In this document: piece by piece, positions 8,529 through 17,028 of the stretch
Position numbering within the stretch: the first letter of the stretch is position 1
Layout of the letters: each line of letters begins with the position of its first letter
Assembly (NCBI RefSeq): GCF_009734405.1
Contig: NZ_CP046453.1
Location: forward strand, 2,046,001-2,110,000
From: Corynebacterium comes
Lineage (GTDB): Bacteria > Actinomycetota > Actinomycetes > Mycobacteriales > Mycobacteriaceae
Direction: 5' to 3'
DNA length: 64,000 bases
The notes under the pieces: model-generated
The model's input: only the letters and a program-made list of their open reading frames with translations
Database searches by the model: none
What the model was told of the DNA's origin: nothing
Made by a program: the position numbers and the translations under genes

Positions 8529-9458
8529 TTATCCGACGTTCTTGCAGGCGTCTGCGTCGGTCTGCTCGCAGATCTCGCGGATGGGGTTGAAGTCCGCGTC
8601 GCTGACCGGGACGTAGCCGTAGCCGGTCTCCTCCGGAAGCACACAGTCCTCCTCGGAGGAGCAGATCCCGGCCTCGACGAGGGCGGGCTTGTTGCCCTTC
8701 TCCCGGAGAACCGAGGTGATCTTGTCGGCGAGTTCCGGGTCAAGGGTGCCGCGGTTGACTGCGATCGGGTCCTCGGTGATCGGGTCAGACTCCCAGACCG
8801 GGCGCAGGGCGCCCTCCTCGACCTGTCCGGTCCGCTCGAGAGTGGTCAGCATCGTGTTGTGGGCGAAGGCGGCGTCGCAGCCCTCGGTGTCGAGGGTGAG
8901 CAGGGAGGCGTCGTGGCCACCGGCCATCACCGGGGTGAGGTCGGAGTCGAGGTCGAGGTCGACGTCGAGGAGGCCCTTCATCGGTACGAGGTAGCCGGAG
9001 GTGGATGCCTGATCGACGAAGCAGACGGTCTTGCCGCGGAGATCCTCGATGCCCCGGATGTCGGAGTCCTGTCGGACATAGGCGAGGGAGGTGTAGGCGG
9101 GGGCCTCATCGACGTCGTTGGTCGGGGCGACGACCGGCTCCATGTCCACGCCGGAGTCGCGGGCGATGACATAGGAGAAGGGGCCGAAGGAGGCCACGTC
9201 GACCTGGCCGGCGCGCATTCCCTCGATGACGGCGGCGTAGTCCGAGGCATTCTGGAACTCGACCTTGACGCCGGTCTCCTGCTCGATCAGTGCGGTGATG
9301 TTGCCGAAGGAGGATTCGAGGGTGGAGGAGGATTCGGCGGGGACGGCGGCAAAGGTGATGGTCTCACCCGAGCTGTCGGAGCCACAGGCGGCCAGGGTGG
9401 TGGCGGCCAGGGCGACGGTGGCGGCGGTGATGCCGGCGCGGAACAGAATGCGGCTCAT
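8529..9458 (-). CDS. phnD: phosphonate-binding lipoprotein PhnD
   Basis: A 309-residue substrate-binding protein. A signal peptide ends in the lipobox LAAC with Cys25 as lipid anchor, so the mature protein is tethered outside the membrane. PhnD family features are SSTLESSFGNITALIEQETG, the ASFGPFSYVIA strand, the DLRGKTVCFVDQASTSGY segment and AGGHDASL. These line the ligand cleft for phosphonate or phosphate. ATG 9458 has GGAAGG upstream and gives a proper signal peptide; an ATG 96 nt further up would bury it. It is the first gene of the phnD-phnC-phnE-HAD-dehydrogenase operon. Confidence 0.92.
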   Translation of the reverse strand: MSRILFRAGITAATVALAATTLAACGSDSSGETITFAAVPAESSSTLESSFGNITALIEQETGVKVEFQNASDYAAVIEGMRAGQVDVASFGPFSYVIARDSGVDMEPVVAPTNDVDEAPAYTSLAYVRQDSDIRGIEDLRGKTVCFVDQASTSGYLVPMKGLLDVDLDLDSDLTPVMAGGHDASLLTLDTEGCDAAFAHNTMLTTLERTGQVEEGALRPVWESDPITEDPIAVNRGTLDPELADKITSVLREKGNKPALVEAGICSSEEDCVLPEETGYGYVPVSDADFNPIREICEQTDADACKNVG

Positions 9459-9548
9459 GATCGGGGCCTTCCGGGATGTGAGAGGGGTGTGCTGCCCGCA
9501 GGGCGGGGCCCCGCATGCCGCGGGTGCAGATTCATTCTGGGGCCGAAT

Positions 9549-9589
9549 AGACAACTTGTCTAATCGAGTGGGAATTGTTCATATACAAG
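9549..9589. promoter_or_regulatory. putative GntR operator region upstream of phnD
   Basis: Two copies of CTTGTnTA lie here: CTTGTCTA at 9556-9563 on the plus strand, within the palindrome AGACAA-C-TTGTCT (9549-9561), and CTTGTATA on the minus strand at 9589-9582. A third copy lies upstream of the FAD oxidase gene at 10783-10776. GntR/HutC proteins often bind GTnTAnAC-like sites, and this element has that GT-n-TA core. The assignment to the adjacent regulator is inference. Confidence 0.45.
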
Positions 9590-9611
9590 CAACCTGGCGG
9601 TTGCCTCGTGG

Positions 9612-10733
9612 TCAGAATCCCGCCACATTTCCACCATTGAGAGCCAGTTCGGCGATTCCGAAAGACAAGGTCATGCCGATGCCGGAGGTGACCACCACGA
9701 CGGTGGTGCGCCCATCCGGCCGCTCCAGAACAAGGTTGGTGTCCGCACTGTCCGCGTACTGCCCCAGCCAGCGCTGAAGCACCACCGGCGCCCCGATCCC
9801 CAGCAGGCGGCCCGCCCGGCCCAGGAGGAGCGAGGCGATGGACTCGTCGATGAAGGGCTCCGGACTCAGCGAATAGGCATGGGAATCGCCGACGAGCAGA
9901 CCTCGACCGATGCCGGTGACCATGAGGTTGGCGATGCAGCCGACCAGCTCAGGCTCACGCTCACGCAGCTCCGCCCGAAGTGCCGCCACGGACGGCATCG
10001 CAGTGAAGCCGTCGTAGCGGGTCAGGGAGGTGCCGGTGAGCATGCCCAGCCCGGCCGGAATACGGGCCGGGCGCTCGATCAGGCTCATCGCGAGGGTGCA
10101 GACACGGACCCCATGGCGTTCCGCCATCTCCGGGAACAGGCCCATGAGCCGGTACCCGGGGCAGACGACCACCTGTGACGCCGCGAAGGGGCCGCGCACC
10201 GTGTCGACCACACCGTCTGCCACCGCCGTGACCTGTGTGTTCCACTCGAAGTCGACCCCGTTGCCGGCCAACCACCCGGCCAGGGCGGGCGCAGCTTCCC
10301 GCGGGTCCACCCGGACGTCGCGCGGGAGGTGGGCACCACCCACCGGCGCCAGCCCGGGGTTGCCGACGCCAGCGGCCACCTCCGCACCGCTGAGCAGGGT
10401 CACCTGTCCGGCACCGCGGTGGTCCGCGAACTCCCTCAGCACCTGCAACTCCACCTCTGTCATCGCGGGAATGTAGGTACCGGATTCCGCGGCCCAGAAG
10501 CCGACGGCCTGCGCGGCGCGGAGCCAGCCGGCCCGGGAGTCCTCGGCCACCCCCTGGATGATGTCGGCCTGGCCGGTGAAACAGGCGTGGCCGAAGTTCT
10601 GGATGGAGGAGCCGACGGGACGGTCGGCGCTGTCGATGACGCGGACGGACATGCCCTTCTCGCGGGCAGTGAAAGCGGTGGCCAGGCCGAGGATGCCGGC
10701 ACCGACGACGATGAGATCAGTGGAGGTGGTCAT
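9612..10733 (-). CDS. FAD-dependent oxidoreductase of phosphonate clusters (TIGR03364-like)
   Basis: A 373-residue DAO-fold flavoenzyme. The N-terminal dinucleotide motif is VVGAGILGLATAF (about 9-21), followed by QNFGHACFTGQ, typical of the TIGR03364 clade. That clade is linked by synteny to phosphonatase-like hydrolases and is thought to deaminate oxidatively an aminophosphonate other than plain 2-aminoethylphosphonate, for example a hydroxylated or N-substituted form. The C-terminal VVTSGIGMTLSFGIAE fits the FAD pyrophosphate contact. The gene is transcribed toward phnD and ends 153 nt before it, with candidate operators in that gap. ATG 10733 was chosen because it precedes the first beta strand; its ribosome site is weak. 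Confidence 0.85.
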   Translation of the reverse strand: MTTSTDLIVVGAGILGLATAFTAREKGMSVRVIDSADRPVGSSIQNFGHACFTGQADIIQGVAEDSRAGWLRAAQAVGFWAAESGTYIPAMTEVELQVLREFADHRGAGQVTLLSGAEVAAGVGNPGLAPVGGAHLPRDVRVDPREAAPALAGWLAGNGVDFEWNTQVTAVADGVVDTVRGPFAASQVVVCPGYRLMGLFPEMAERHGVRVCTLAMSLIERPARIPAGLGMLTGTSLTRYDGFTAMPSVAALRAELREREPELVGCIANLMVTGIGRGLLVGDSHAYSLSPEPFIDESIASLLLGRAGRLLGIGAPVVLQRWLGQYADSADTNLVLERPDGRTTVVVVTSGIGMTLSFGIAELALNGGNVAGF

Positions 10734-10772
10734 GGGTCGATCATGGCACCTGTTCACCACTTCACCCAACCT

Positions 10773-10784
10773 ACCTATACAAGT
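10773..10784. promoter_or_regulatory. putative GntR operator between FAD oxidase and gntR
   Basis: ACCTATACAAGT is a purine/pyrimidine-degenerate palindrome, and its minus strand reads ACTTGTATAGGT with a TATAGG that could serve as the -10 of the FAD oxidase gene. It shares CTTGTATA with the site at 9582-9589. Confidence 0.45.
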
Positions 10785-10969
10785 TAAGCTGTTGTTCACC
10801 AACTGTTTCCACAGTGAGGGGGTCCGGCGCTATCAATATGCGCTCAACCGCCCCATCTCCCCCAATTTCTCCTAGACTGCTCAGAAGAGATCGGAAAGAA
10901 CCGACCGGCATGTGCCATCTTGTTCAGAGAAGTCCCCTGTCCTTCAAGGAAGTAAGAGAGGTACCCGAG

Positions 10970-11704
10970 GTGCAGCAGTACGAGCAGATTGCGTCCCATC
11001 TGCGCAATTTGATCCGCGAGGGGATTCTCGAACCCGGCGACCCGCTCCCCTCCGAGGCTGAGCTGTGCGCCGCCTTCGACTCCGCCCGCGGCACGGTCCG
11101 GCAGGCCGTGGCCCTGCTCCGCTCCGAGGGAATCATCTCCTCCGGACAGGGCCGGCGCTCACGCGTGCTGGACAACGTCCCCAGCCAGTCCTTCGACGAC
11201 ATCTTCTCCTTCAGCCAGTGGTGCCTCAACTCCGGCATACAGCCTGGCCAGGAGACCCAGTGGGTGACCAAGAGACCCGCCGACGCCGCGCTCGCCGCCG
11301 CCCTGGAGATCCCGGACCGCGCCCCGGTGGTCTCCGTGTTCCGGCTCCGGCTCATGGACGGGCAGCCGGCCATGGTGGAACGTCTGAATTACCCCCTGGA
11401 CACCGGACAGCACGTCCTCAACTTCGACACGGACTCCGGGTCGATCTACCAGCACCTCATCGACAGTGGCGTGGACATTGACACGGCGACCCGCACCATC
11501 GACGCGATCGGCGCCGACGCCGAGGATGCCGCACTCCTCGGGGTGCCCGAGGGCACTCCCCTCCTCCGGGTCCGCCGACGGGCCTTCACCACCGACGGCA
11601 CCCCGATTGAATCCTCTGATGACCGTTATCTGCATTCCAAGGCGAGTTTCACCATCAACTCCACCCGGAACTCCCCCTCCGCGCTGTCGATGATCTCGGG
11701 CTGA
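10970..11704 (+). CDS. GntR-family regulator with UTRA domain (PhnF-like)
   Basis: A 244-residue HutC-subfamily regulator. The winged helix-turn-helix runs from about residue 5 to 70, with GDPLPSEAELCAAFDSARGT and VRQAVALLRSEGII. The UTRA ligand-binding domain follows and contains VVSVFRLRLMDGQPAMVER and LLRVRRRAFTTDGTPIE. It is divergent from the FAD oxidase and is therefore the probable repressor of the phosphonate genes. The start is GTG 10970 with AAGAGAGG nine nt upstream; ATGs at 10838 and 10910 are in frame but lack a ribosome site and would add an unrelated N-terminus. Confidence 0.88.
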   Translation: MQQYEQIASHLRNLIREGILEPGDPLPSEAELCAAFDSARGTVRQAVALLRSEGIISSGQGRRSRVLDNVPSQSFDDIFSFSQWCLNSGIQPGQETQWVTKRPADAALAAALEIPDRAPVVSVFRLRLMDGQPAMVERLNYPLDTGQHVLNFDTDSGSIYQHLIDSGVDIDTATRTIDAIGADAEDAALLGVPEGTPLLRVRRRAFTTDGTPIESSDDRYLHSKASFTINSTRNSPSALSMISG

Positions 11705-11741
11705 CCCGGCGTATCTGGTCCCCTGCCGTCCCCCGGGGAAC

Positions 11742-11747
11742 TAACCT
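11742..11747 (+). promoter_or_regulatory. -10 element of ABC importer operon (leaderless)
   Basis: TAACCT lies 8 nt before ATG 11756, which has no ribosome site. The pattern suggests a leaderless transcript for the importer operon, separate from gntR. Confidence 0.4.
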
Positions 11748-11755
11748 CTGCAGAT

Positions 11756-13267
11756 ATGACCCTTCGACGCGCGGCCGCGCTGATCACCGTCTTGGCGGGT
11801 GTCGCGCTCACCGCCTGTTCCGCCGGCTCCACCGCCACCCAGGTCGGTCGCGTCGCCGGACAGGGCTCCGTGGTCGTGGGCACCACCGCCGTGCCGGCCT
11901 CCCTGGACTTCACCACCACCGGCGGCGCAGCGATCCCCCAGGCGCTGATGGGCAACATCTATGAGGGCCTCGTGCGTATCGACGCCGCCGGGGACATCGT
12001 CCCCCTCCTCGCCACCTCGTGGGAGGTCTCCGAGAACGCCACCGAGTACATCTTCCGGCTGCGCGAGGGCGTGACCTTCTCGGACGGATCGCCCTTCAAC
12101 GCGGAGTCTGCCAAGTTCAGCGTCGAGTACGTCCAGGAATCCTGGTCCAACGGGCTCAAGGCGCAGATGGACGTGGTGGAGTCCGCGGAGGTCCTCGACG
12201 AGCACACGCTGAAGGTGGTGCTGGCGCATCCCTCGCAGCGGTGGCTGTGGTCGATGGGCACGCTGACCGGGGCGATGATGACCCCGACGGGCGTCGATGA
12301 GCTGGCGACCACCCCGGTCGGCACCGGCCCCTACGAGCTGCGGCGTTTCGCCGTCGGCGAGTCCGTCTCCTTCTCCGTCCGCGAGAACTACTGGGGTGAG
12401 CCCGCCAACCGGAACGCGGCGATCCGCTACTTCTCGGACGCGACCTCCGCGGTCAACGCGCTGCGCTCCGGGGACATCGACGTGGTGTGGGCGATGCAGG
12501 CCCCCGAGCTGCTGGACACCCTGCCGGAGGATTATGACGTCCGGGTGGGCACCACCAACGGCGAGGTGCTCGTCTCCATGAACAACAACCGCGCCCCCTT
12601 CGACGACCCCCGGGTGCGCCGGGCGGTGACCCACGCCGTGGACCGCGAGGCCGTCAACCAGGTGGTCTGGGAGGGCCTGGCCGTCGACACCGGTGGCGCT
12701 CCCGTCCCCCCGACCGATCCCTGGTTCACCGGGGACAACTACGCCCCCTTCGACCCCGGCCTCTCCCGCGAGCTGCTCGCCGACGCCGGCTTCACCGCGG
12801 ACAATCCCCCGGAGATCGCCATCTCCGTGCCCTCGCTCCCCTATGCGCAGAACATCTCGGAGCTGCTGTACTCGCAGCTGCGCGAGGTCGGTTTCGAGGT
12901 ACGCCTGAACACCGTGGAGTTCCCGGCCGTGTGGCTGGCGGAGGTGATGTCGGCGAAGAACTACGACATGTCGATCATCGCCCACGTGGAGGCCCGGGAC
13001 ATTCCGGCCCTGTTCGGCAACCCGGCCTACTACCTGGGCTACGACAACCAGCAGGTCCGCGATGACCTGCTCGCCGCCGACACCGCCGTCACCGTTGTGG
13101 AACAGTCGGAACACATGGAGCAGGCGGTGGCCACCATCATGTCGGAGGCCGGCGCGCTGACCGTGTTCAATCTGCCCAACATCGTCGTCACCGCACCGGG
13201 CGTCACCGGCGTGAACCCGACGGTGGTCACCGACGCCCTCGAACTGGCGGGAATGGAGAAGCAGTGA
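11756..13267 (+). CDS. oligopeptide/nickel-type ABC substrate-binding lipoprotein
   Basis: A 503-residue SBP_bac_5 family protein. The signal peptide ends in the lipobox LTAC with Cys21. Family signatures are QALMGNIYEGLVRID, the FRLREGVTFSDGSPFNAE block (about 102-119), GTGPYELRRF and FDDPRVRRAVTHAVDRE. It captures a peptide, nickel chelate or other solute for the permeases that follow; the ligand cannot be decided from sequence. Its TGA overlaps the GTG of the next gene by four nt. Confidence 0.9.
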   Translation: MTLRRAAALITVLAGVALTACSAGSTATQVGRVAGQGSVVVGTTAVPASLDFTTTGGAAIPQALMGNIYEGLVRIDAAGDIVPLLATSWEVSENATEYIFRLREGVTFSDGSPFNAESAKFSVEYVQESWSNGLKAQMDVVESAEVLDEHTLKVVLAHPSQRWLWSMGTLTGAMMTPTGVDELATTPVGTGPYELRRFAVGESVSFSVRENYWGEPANRNAAIRYFSDATSAVNALRSGDIDVVWAMQAPELLDTLPEDYDVRVGTTNGEVLVSMNNNRAPFDDPRVRRAVTHAVDREAVNQVVWEGLAVDTGGAPVPPTDPWFTGDNYAPFDPGLSRELLADAGFTADNPPEIAISVPSLPYAQNISELLYSQLREVGFEVRLNTVEFPAVWLAEVMSAKNYDMSIIAHVEARDIPALFGNPAYYLGYDNQQVRDDLLAADTAVTVVEQSEHMEQAVATIMSEAGALTVFNLPNIVVTAPGVTGVNPTVVTDALELAGMEKQ

Positions 13268-14214
13268 TCGCCCGCACGATTCTCAGACTGGGGATGAGGT
13301 TCCTGCTCTCCCTGCTGCTCGCCTCAGTGGTGATCTTCCTGCTGCTGCGCACCATCCCCGGCGACCCGGCGCGAGTGGCGCTCGGTGTCACGGCCACAGA
13401 CGAGGCGGTCGCGCAGCTGGCCACCCGGCTGGGTACGGACCGTCCGCTGCCCGTGCAGTACCTCGACTGGGTTGGCGGGCTGCTCACCGGCGACTTCGGT
13501 ATCTCGCTGGCATCCCGGCAGGACATCACCCCGCTGGTGGTCGACCGGGCGCAGGTCTCGCTGATCCTGTGCGGCGTGGCGATGGTCCTCTCGCTGCTCA
13601 TCGCCGTGCCCATGGGCATGTGGGCGGCGCGTCGCGACGACCGCGTCGACGGCGTCCTCATCTCCGGGTTCTCGCAGATCGGCATCGCCGTCCCCTCCTT
13701 CCTGGCCGGCATCCTCCTGGTCACCGTCTTCGCGGTGCACCTCGGCTGGGTCCCCGCCAGCGGCTGGATCCCGCCGGGTGAGGACTTCGGCGGTTTCCTG
13801 CAGCGCCTCATCCTGCCCGTCATTGCGCTCACTCTGGTGCAGGCGGCGATCCTCACCCGCTACGTGCGCTCGGCGATCCTGGAGATCATGGACCGTGACT
13901 TCATCAGGACGGCGAGGTCCACGGGGTCGTCGACAAGCGAGGCGCTGTGGCGCCACGGACTGCGCAACGCCGCAGTGCCGGTGCTCACCGTGACGGGGCT
14001 GCAGCTGACGAGCCTGGTGGTCGGCGCGGTCGTCATCGAGCGCGTTTTCCTGCTTCCCGGACTGGGTTCGATGCTGCTGGATTCGGTGGCCCGGCGCGAT
14101 CTGACGACGGTGCAGACCATCGTCATGCTGCTGGTCGTGTTCACGCTGACGGTCAACCTCATCGTCGATCTGACCTACCGGATCGTCGATCCGCGGATCA
14201 GGAGGAGCGCATGA
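13264..14214 (+). CDS. ABC transporter permease, DppB-type
   Basis: A 316-residue permease with a first helix at about 8-30, the extracellular DFGISLASRQDITPLVVDRA region and about six helices in all. The cytoplasmic EAA loop reads MDRDFIRTARSTGSS. DppB-family proteins pair with a DppC partner to form the pore. It starts at GTG 13264 inside the stop of the binding-protein gene and ends in an ATGA overlap with the next permease, so translation is coupled throughout. Confidence 0.9.
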   Translation: MIARTILRLGMRFLLSLLLASVVIFLLLRTIPGDPARVALGVTATDEAVAQLATRLGTDRPLPVQYLDWVGGLLTGDFGISLASRQDITPLVVDRAQVSLILCGVAMVLSLLIAVPMGMWAARRDDRVDGVLISGFSQIGIAVPSFLAGILLVTVFAVHLGWVPASGWIPPGEDFGGFLQRLILPVIALTLVQAAILTRYVRSAILEIMDRDFIRTARSTGSSTSEALWRHGLRNAAVPVLTVTGLQLTSLVVGAVVIERVFLLPGLGSMLLDSVARRDLTTVQTIVMLLVVFTLTVNLIVDLTYRIVDPRIRRSA

Positions 14215-15026
14215 GAAGGCTGCCCGTCTCCGGCTGGATCGGGGCGATCATCGTCGGCGTCACCGTGCTCCTGGCGCTGGTGTCCCTGGTGTGGACGCCC
14301 TACGACCCGGTCCACGCCATGCCCTATGACCGGCTGCTCGGTTCCTCGCCCGAACACCTCATGGGCACCGACCGCTACGGACGCGACGTGTTCTCCCGCA
14401 TCATGGCCGGCGCCCAGATCACACTCTTCGTCGGCCTGGTGGCGGTCGGGATCTCCTCGCTCATCGGCGTGCCCTTCGGCATCCTCGCCGGCATGCGCCG
14501 CAGCTGGGCGGAGACCCTGATCATGCGTGGCGCGGACCTCATGCTCGCCTTCCCTGCCCTGCTCCTGGCGATCATCACCGGCGCGGTCTTCGGGCCGTCC
14601 ACCCTCACCGCGATGGTGGCCATCGGCATCGCCGGCATCCCCGGCTTCGCCCGTGTGGCCCGCGCCGGCACCCTCCAGGTGATGACGGAGGACTACATCG
14701 CCTCCGCCCGCGTCTCCCGCGTGCCGGGCCTGATCATCGCGGGACGACACGTCCTGCCCAACATCGCTGGAGTGATCATCGTGCAGGCCTCCGTCGCCTT
14801 CGCCCTGGCGATCCTCGCCGAGGCGGCCCTGAGCTTCCTCGGCCTGGGGACCTCTCCGCCCGACCCGTCGTGGGGCCGGATGCTCCAGTCCGCGCAGGCG
14901 TCGCTGGGTTCCGCACCCCAGCTGGCACTGTGGCCGGGCCTGGCCATCGCCTTCACCGTCCTCGGCTTCAACCTTCTCGGTGACGGCCTCCGCGACGTCC
15001 TGGATCCCCGGAGGAGCCGACGATGA
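14211..15026 (+). CDS. ABC transporter permease, DppC-type
   Basis: A 271-residue partner permease. An N-terminal helix precedes the typical HLMGTDRYGRDVFSRIMAGA loop (about 50-69). The EAA loop is TEDYIASARVSRVPGL, and LSFLGLGTSPPDPSWG near the C-terminus is diagnostic of DppC/OppC. ATG 14211 overlaps the upstream TGA as ATGA and has AGGAG just before it. A much longer in-frame reading upstream runs through dppB in another frame and is rejected. Confidence 0.9.
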   Translation: MRRLPVSGWIGAIIVGVTVLLALVSLVWTPYDPVHAMPYDRLLGSSPEHLMGTDRYGRDVFSRIMAGAQITLFVGLVAVGISSLIGVPFGILAGMRRSWAETLIMRGADLMLAFPALLLAIITGAVFGPSTLTAMVAIGIAGIPGFARVARAGTLQVMTEDYIASARVSRVPGLIIAGRHVLPNIAGVIIVQASVAFALAILAEAALSFLGLGTSPPDPSWGRMLQSAQASLGSAPQLALWPGLAIAFTVLGFNLLGDGLRDVLDPRRSRR

Positions 15027-16453
15027 CACCCGTACTTGAGGTGAAGGATCTGCGCGTCGGCGAGGGCCTGCTCGACGGCATCCACCTCACCGTCCACCCG
15101 GGCGAACGCGTCGGCCTGATCGGCGAATCCGGTTCCGGCAAGTCCATGACGGCGCTGTCCATCATGGGTCTGCTCCCCCGCGGACTGGCGGCCGAAGGCT
15201 CGGTGAAGATCGCGGGCCGGGAGACCGTCGGGCTCCCCGACCGCCGCATGCGGACCCTGCGCGGGCAGGTGGTGTCCATGGTGTTCCAGGAACCCATGAC
15301 CGCGCTCGACCCCCTGATGACCGTGGGCCGGCAGGTCGCCGAGGCCGCCGGCCGCACGGACGTCGGCGACCTGTTCACCCAGGTCGCACTCGACCCCGCC
15401 CGCATGAACGCCTACCCGCACGAACTCTCCGGCGGGCAGCGCCAACGCGTGCTCATAGCCATGGCTCTGGCCAACGAGCCGGACCTGCTCATCTGCGACG
15501 AACCCACCACCGCCCTCGACGTCACCGTGCAGGACCAGATCCTCGACCTTCTCGACGACCTCGTCGACCGTCTCGGCGTCTCCCTGCTCTTCATCACCCA
15601 TGACCTGGGCGTGATCAACCGCATGTGCCGGCGGGTGCTGGTCATGTCCGCCGGTCAGGTCGTCGAGGAGGGCGAGACCCGACAGGTCCTCACCGCCCCC
15701 GTGCACCCCTACACACAACGACTCGTCGCGGCGTCCCTGCCCGGCGCACCCGCGAAGGTGCGCGGGGTGGGCACCCCGGTGCTGACCCTGGAGAACGTCA
15801 CCCGGCGGTACGGCACCACCCTCGCACTCGATCACGTGTCCCTGGTCGTCCGCCGCGGCGAACGCCTCGGCGTGGTGGGGGGTTCCGGTTCCGGGAAGAC
15901 GACGTTGCTGCGCCAGTTCGCCGGGCTGGACGTCCCCGACGCGGGCACGGTGACCGTCGACGCGGGTGTCCAGGTGGTCTTCCAGGATCCGCAGAGCTCG
16001 CTGAACCCCCGGCTCCGCATCGGCAGGTCCGTCGCCGAGGGGATGCGCCGCCCGGATCAGGTCCGGGTGGCGGAGGTCCTCGCAGAGGTCGGACTGCCGG
16101 AGGACACGGCCGGGCGCTTCCCCCACCAGTTCTCCGGTGGCCAGCGCCAGCGCATCTCCATCGCGCGTGCGGTGGCGGGCAAGCCCGAGATCCTGCTTGC
16201 CGACGAGCCCGTCTCCGCCCTCGACGTCTCCGTCCGCGCCCAGGTGCTTGACCTGCTCGACCGTCTGGTCGACGAGTACGGTCTGACGCTGGTGTTCATC
16301 TCCCACGACCTGTCCGTGGTGCGCCAGGTCTGCAGCACCGTCGCCGTGATGCACCAGGGCCGGATCGTCGAACACGGCCCCACCGAGCAGGTGTGGGCCA
16401 ACCCGCAGCACGAGTACACCCGCTCTCTGCTGGCCGCCATCCCGCGGCTCTGA
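15023..16453 (+). CDS. fused dual ABC ATPase (DppD-DppF type)
   Basis: A 476-residue protein carrying two complete ABC ATPases in one chain, the usual DppD and DppF being separate. The first has Walker A GESGSGKSM (about 34-42), signature LSGGQRQRVLIAMAL and Walker B LLICDEPTTALDVT. The second has GGSGSGKTT (about 288-296), signature FSGGQRQRISIARAV and ILLADEPVSALDVS. The first half is the oligopeptide type with extra C-terminal residues VHPYTQRLVAASLPG. The gene begins in an ATGA overlap with dppC and closes the operon, converging on thpR. Confidence 0.92.
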   Translation: MTPVLEVKDLRVGEGLLDGIHLTVHPGERVGLIGESGSGKSMTALSIMGLLPRGLAAEGSVKIAGRETVGLPDRRMRTLRGQVVSMVFQEPMTALDPLMTVGRQVAEAAGRTDVGDLFTQVALDPARMNAYPHELSGGQRQRVLIAMALANEPDLLICDEPTTALDVTVQDQILDLLDDLVDRLGVSLLFITHDLGVINRMCRRVLVMSAGQVVEEGETRQVLTAPVHPYTQRLVAASLPGAPAKVRGVGTPVLTLENVTRRYGTTLALDHVSLVVRRGERLGVVGGSGSGKTTLLRQFAGLDVPDAGTVTVDAGVQVVFQDPQSSLNPRLRIGRSVAEGMRRPDQVRVAEVLAEVGLPEDTAGRFPHQFSGGQRQRISIARAVAGKPEILLADEPVSALDVSVRAQVLDLLDRLVDEYGLTLVFISHDLSVVRQVCSTVAVMHQGRIVEHGPTEQVWANPQHEYTRSLLAAIPRL

Positions 16454-16466
16454 TCAGCAGCGGTGC

Positions 16467-17000
16467 TCAACCCAGGCGGATGCGCTCCAGGACCTCGTAG
16501 CGGGGTCCGGCGGAGCGGCCCTCACCCATCCGGGACTCCATGAGCACCAGCTCGTCACAGAGGAACCCCGGGCCCTCGTAGACCACCAGTGCATGCACCA
16601 GGTCTGCCACCAACCAGCGCTCACGGCTGCGGGCGACCGTCAGGTGCGGCTTCTGCGGGGGTGGCGGATTGTCCAGGTCAATGACGGTGTCCACCATGAG
16701 GGCCTTGAGCGGTGTGACCTCGCCGCCCACGCCCATCCACAGGGTGCGGTTGCCGAAGGAACCTGCCCCGCGCAGATTGAGGCGCAGCGGGCCGGAGGCG
16801 CCCGCCGCCTGGGCGAGGTGCTCCGTCAGGTCGGTGTGGTCATTGGGCTGGTCACCGTAGAAGCACAGGGTGATGTGCCAGTTGTCCGGGTCCGTCCACC
16901 TCAGGCCCTGCGGGTGCTGCTCCCGGAAGGGTCGCAGTGCGTGGACGAGGTGCTCGCGGGTGTCGTCGGAAAGCAGCAGTGCGGAGAAGAGTCTCTTCAT
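16467..17000 (-). CDS. thpR: RNA 2',3'-cyclic phosphodiesterase (2'-5' RNA ligase family)
   Basis: A 177-residue member of the 2H phosphoesterase family. The two HxTx motifs are H42-I-T-L45 and H119-L-T-V122, spaced as in ThpR. It hydrolyses 2',3'-cyclic phosphates at RNA ends; the family was first named for 2'-5' tRNA ligation in vitro. The length is normal. TAACCT lies 6 nt before the ATG on the minus strand, so the message is probably leaderless. It converges on the ABC importer with only 13 nt between stops. Confidence 0.88.
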   Translation of the reverse strand: MKRLFSALLLSDDTREHLVHALRPFREQHPQGLRWTDPDNWHITLCFYGDQPNDHTDLTEHLAQAAGASGPLRLNLRGAGSFGNRTLWMGVGGEVTPLKALMVDTVIDLDNPPPPQKPHLTVARSRERWLVADLVHALVVYEGPGFLCDELVLMESRMGEGRSAGPRYEVLERIRLG

Positions 17001-17002
17001 CT

Positions 17003-17028
17003 GGCCAGGTTACCGGGCCAGGTTACCG
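17003..17028. repeat. tandem duplication of a 13-bp unit
   Basis: GGCCAGGTTACCG occurs twice in direct succession (17003-17015 and 17016-17028). Copy one holds the predicted -10 of thpR (minus-strand TAACCT, 17012-17007); copy two holds the stop codon of the next gene. A slipped-strand duplication is the simplest source. Confidence 0.8.

Noticed and set aside
10730..10744. A four-codon mini-ORF (MIDP) overlapping the FAD oxidase start as ATGA
   Set aside because: Unlike the HNH leaders, it has no -10 at the right spacing and no second occurrence, so chance is likely.
11741..13114. A 457-codon minus-strand frame opposite the importer lipoprotein
   Set aside because: It is glycine/valine/histidine-rich shadow composition with no motif; the plus strand has a lipobox and SBP_bac_5 signatures.
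14693..16411. A 572-codon minus-strand frame opposite the fused ABC ATPase
   Set aside because: The plus strand carries two full sets of Walker and signature motifs; the other frame is a codon-bias artefact.
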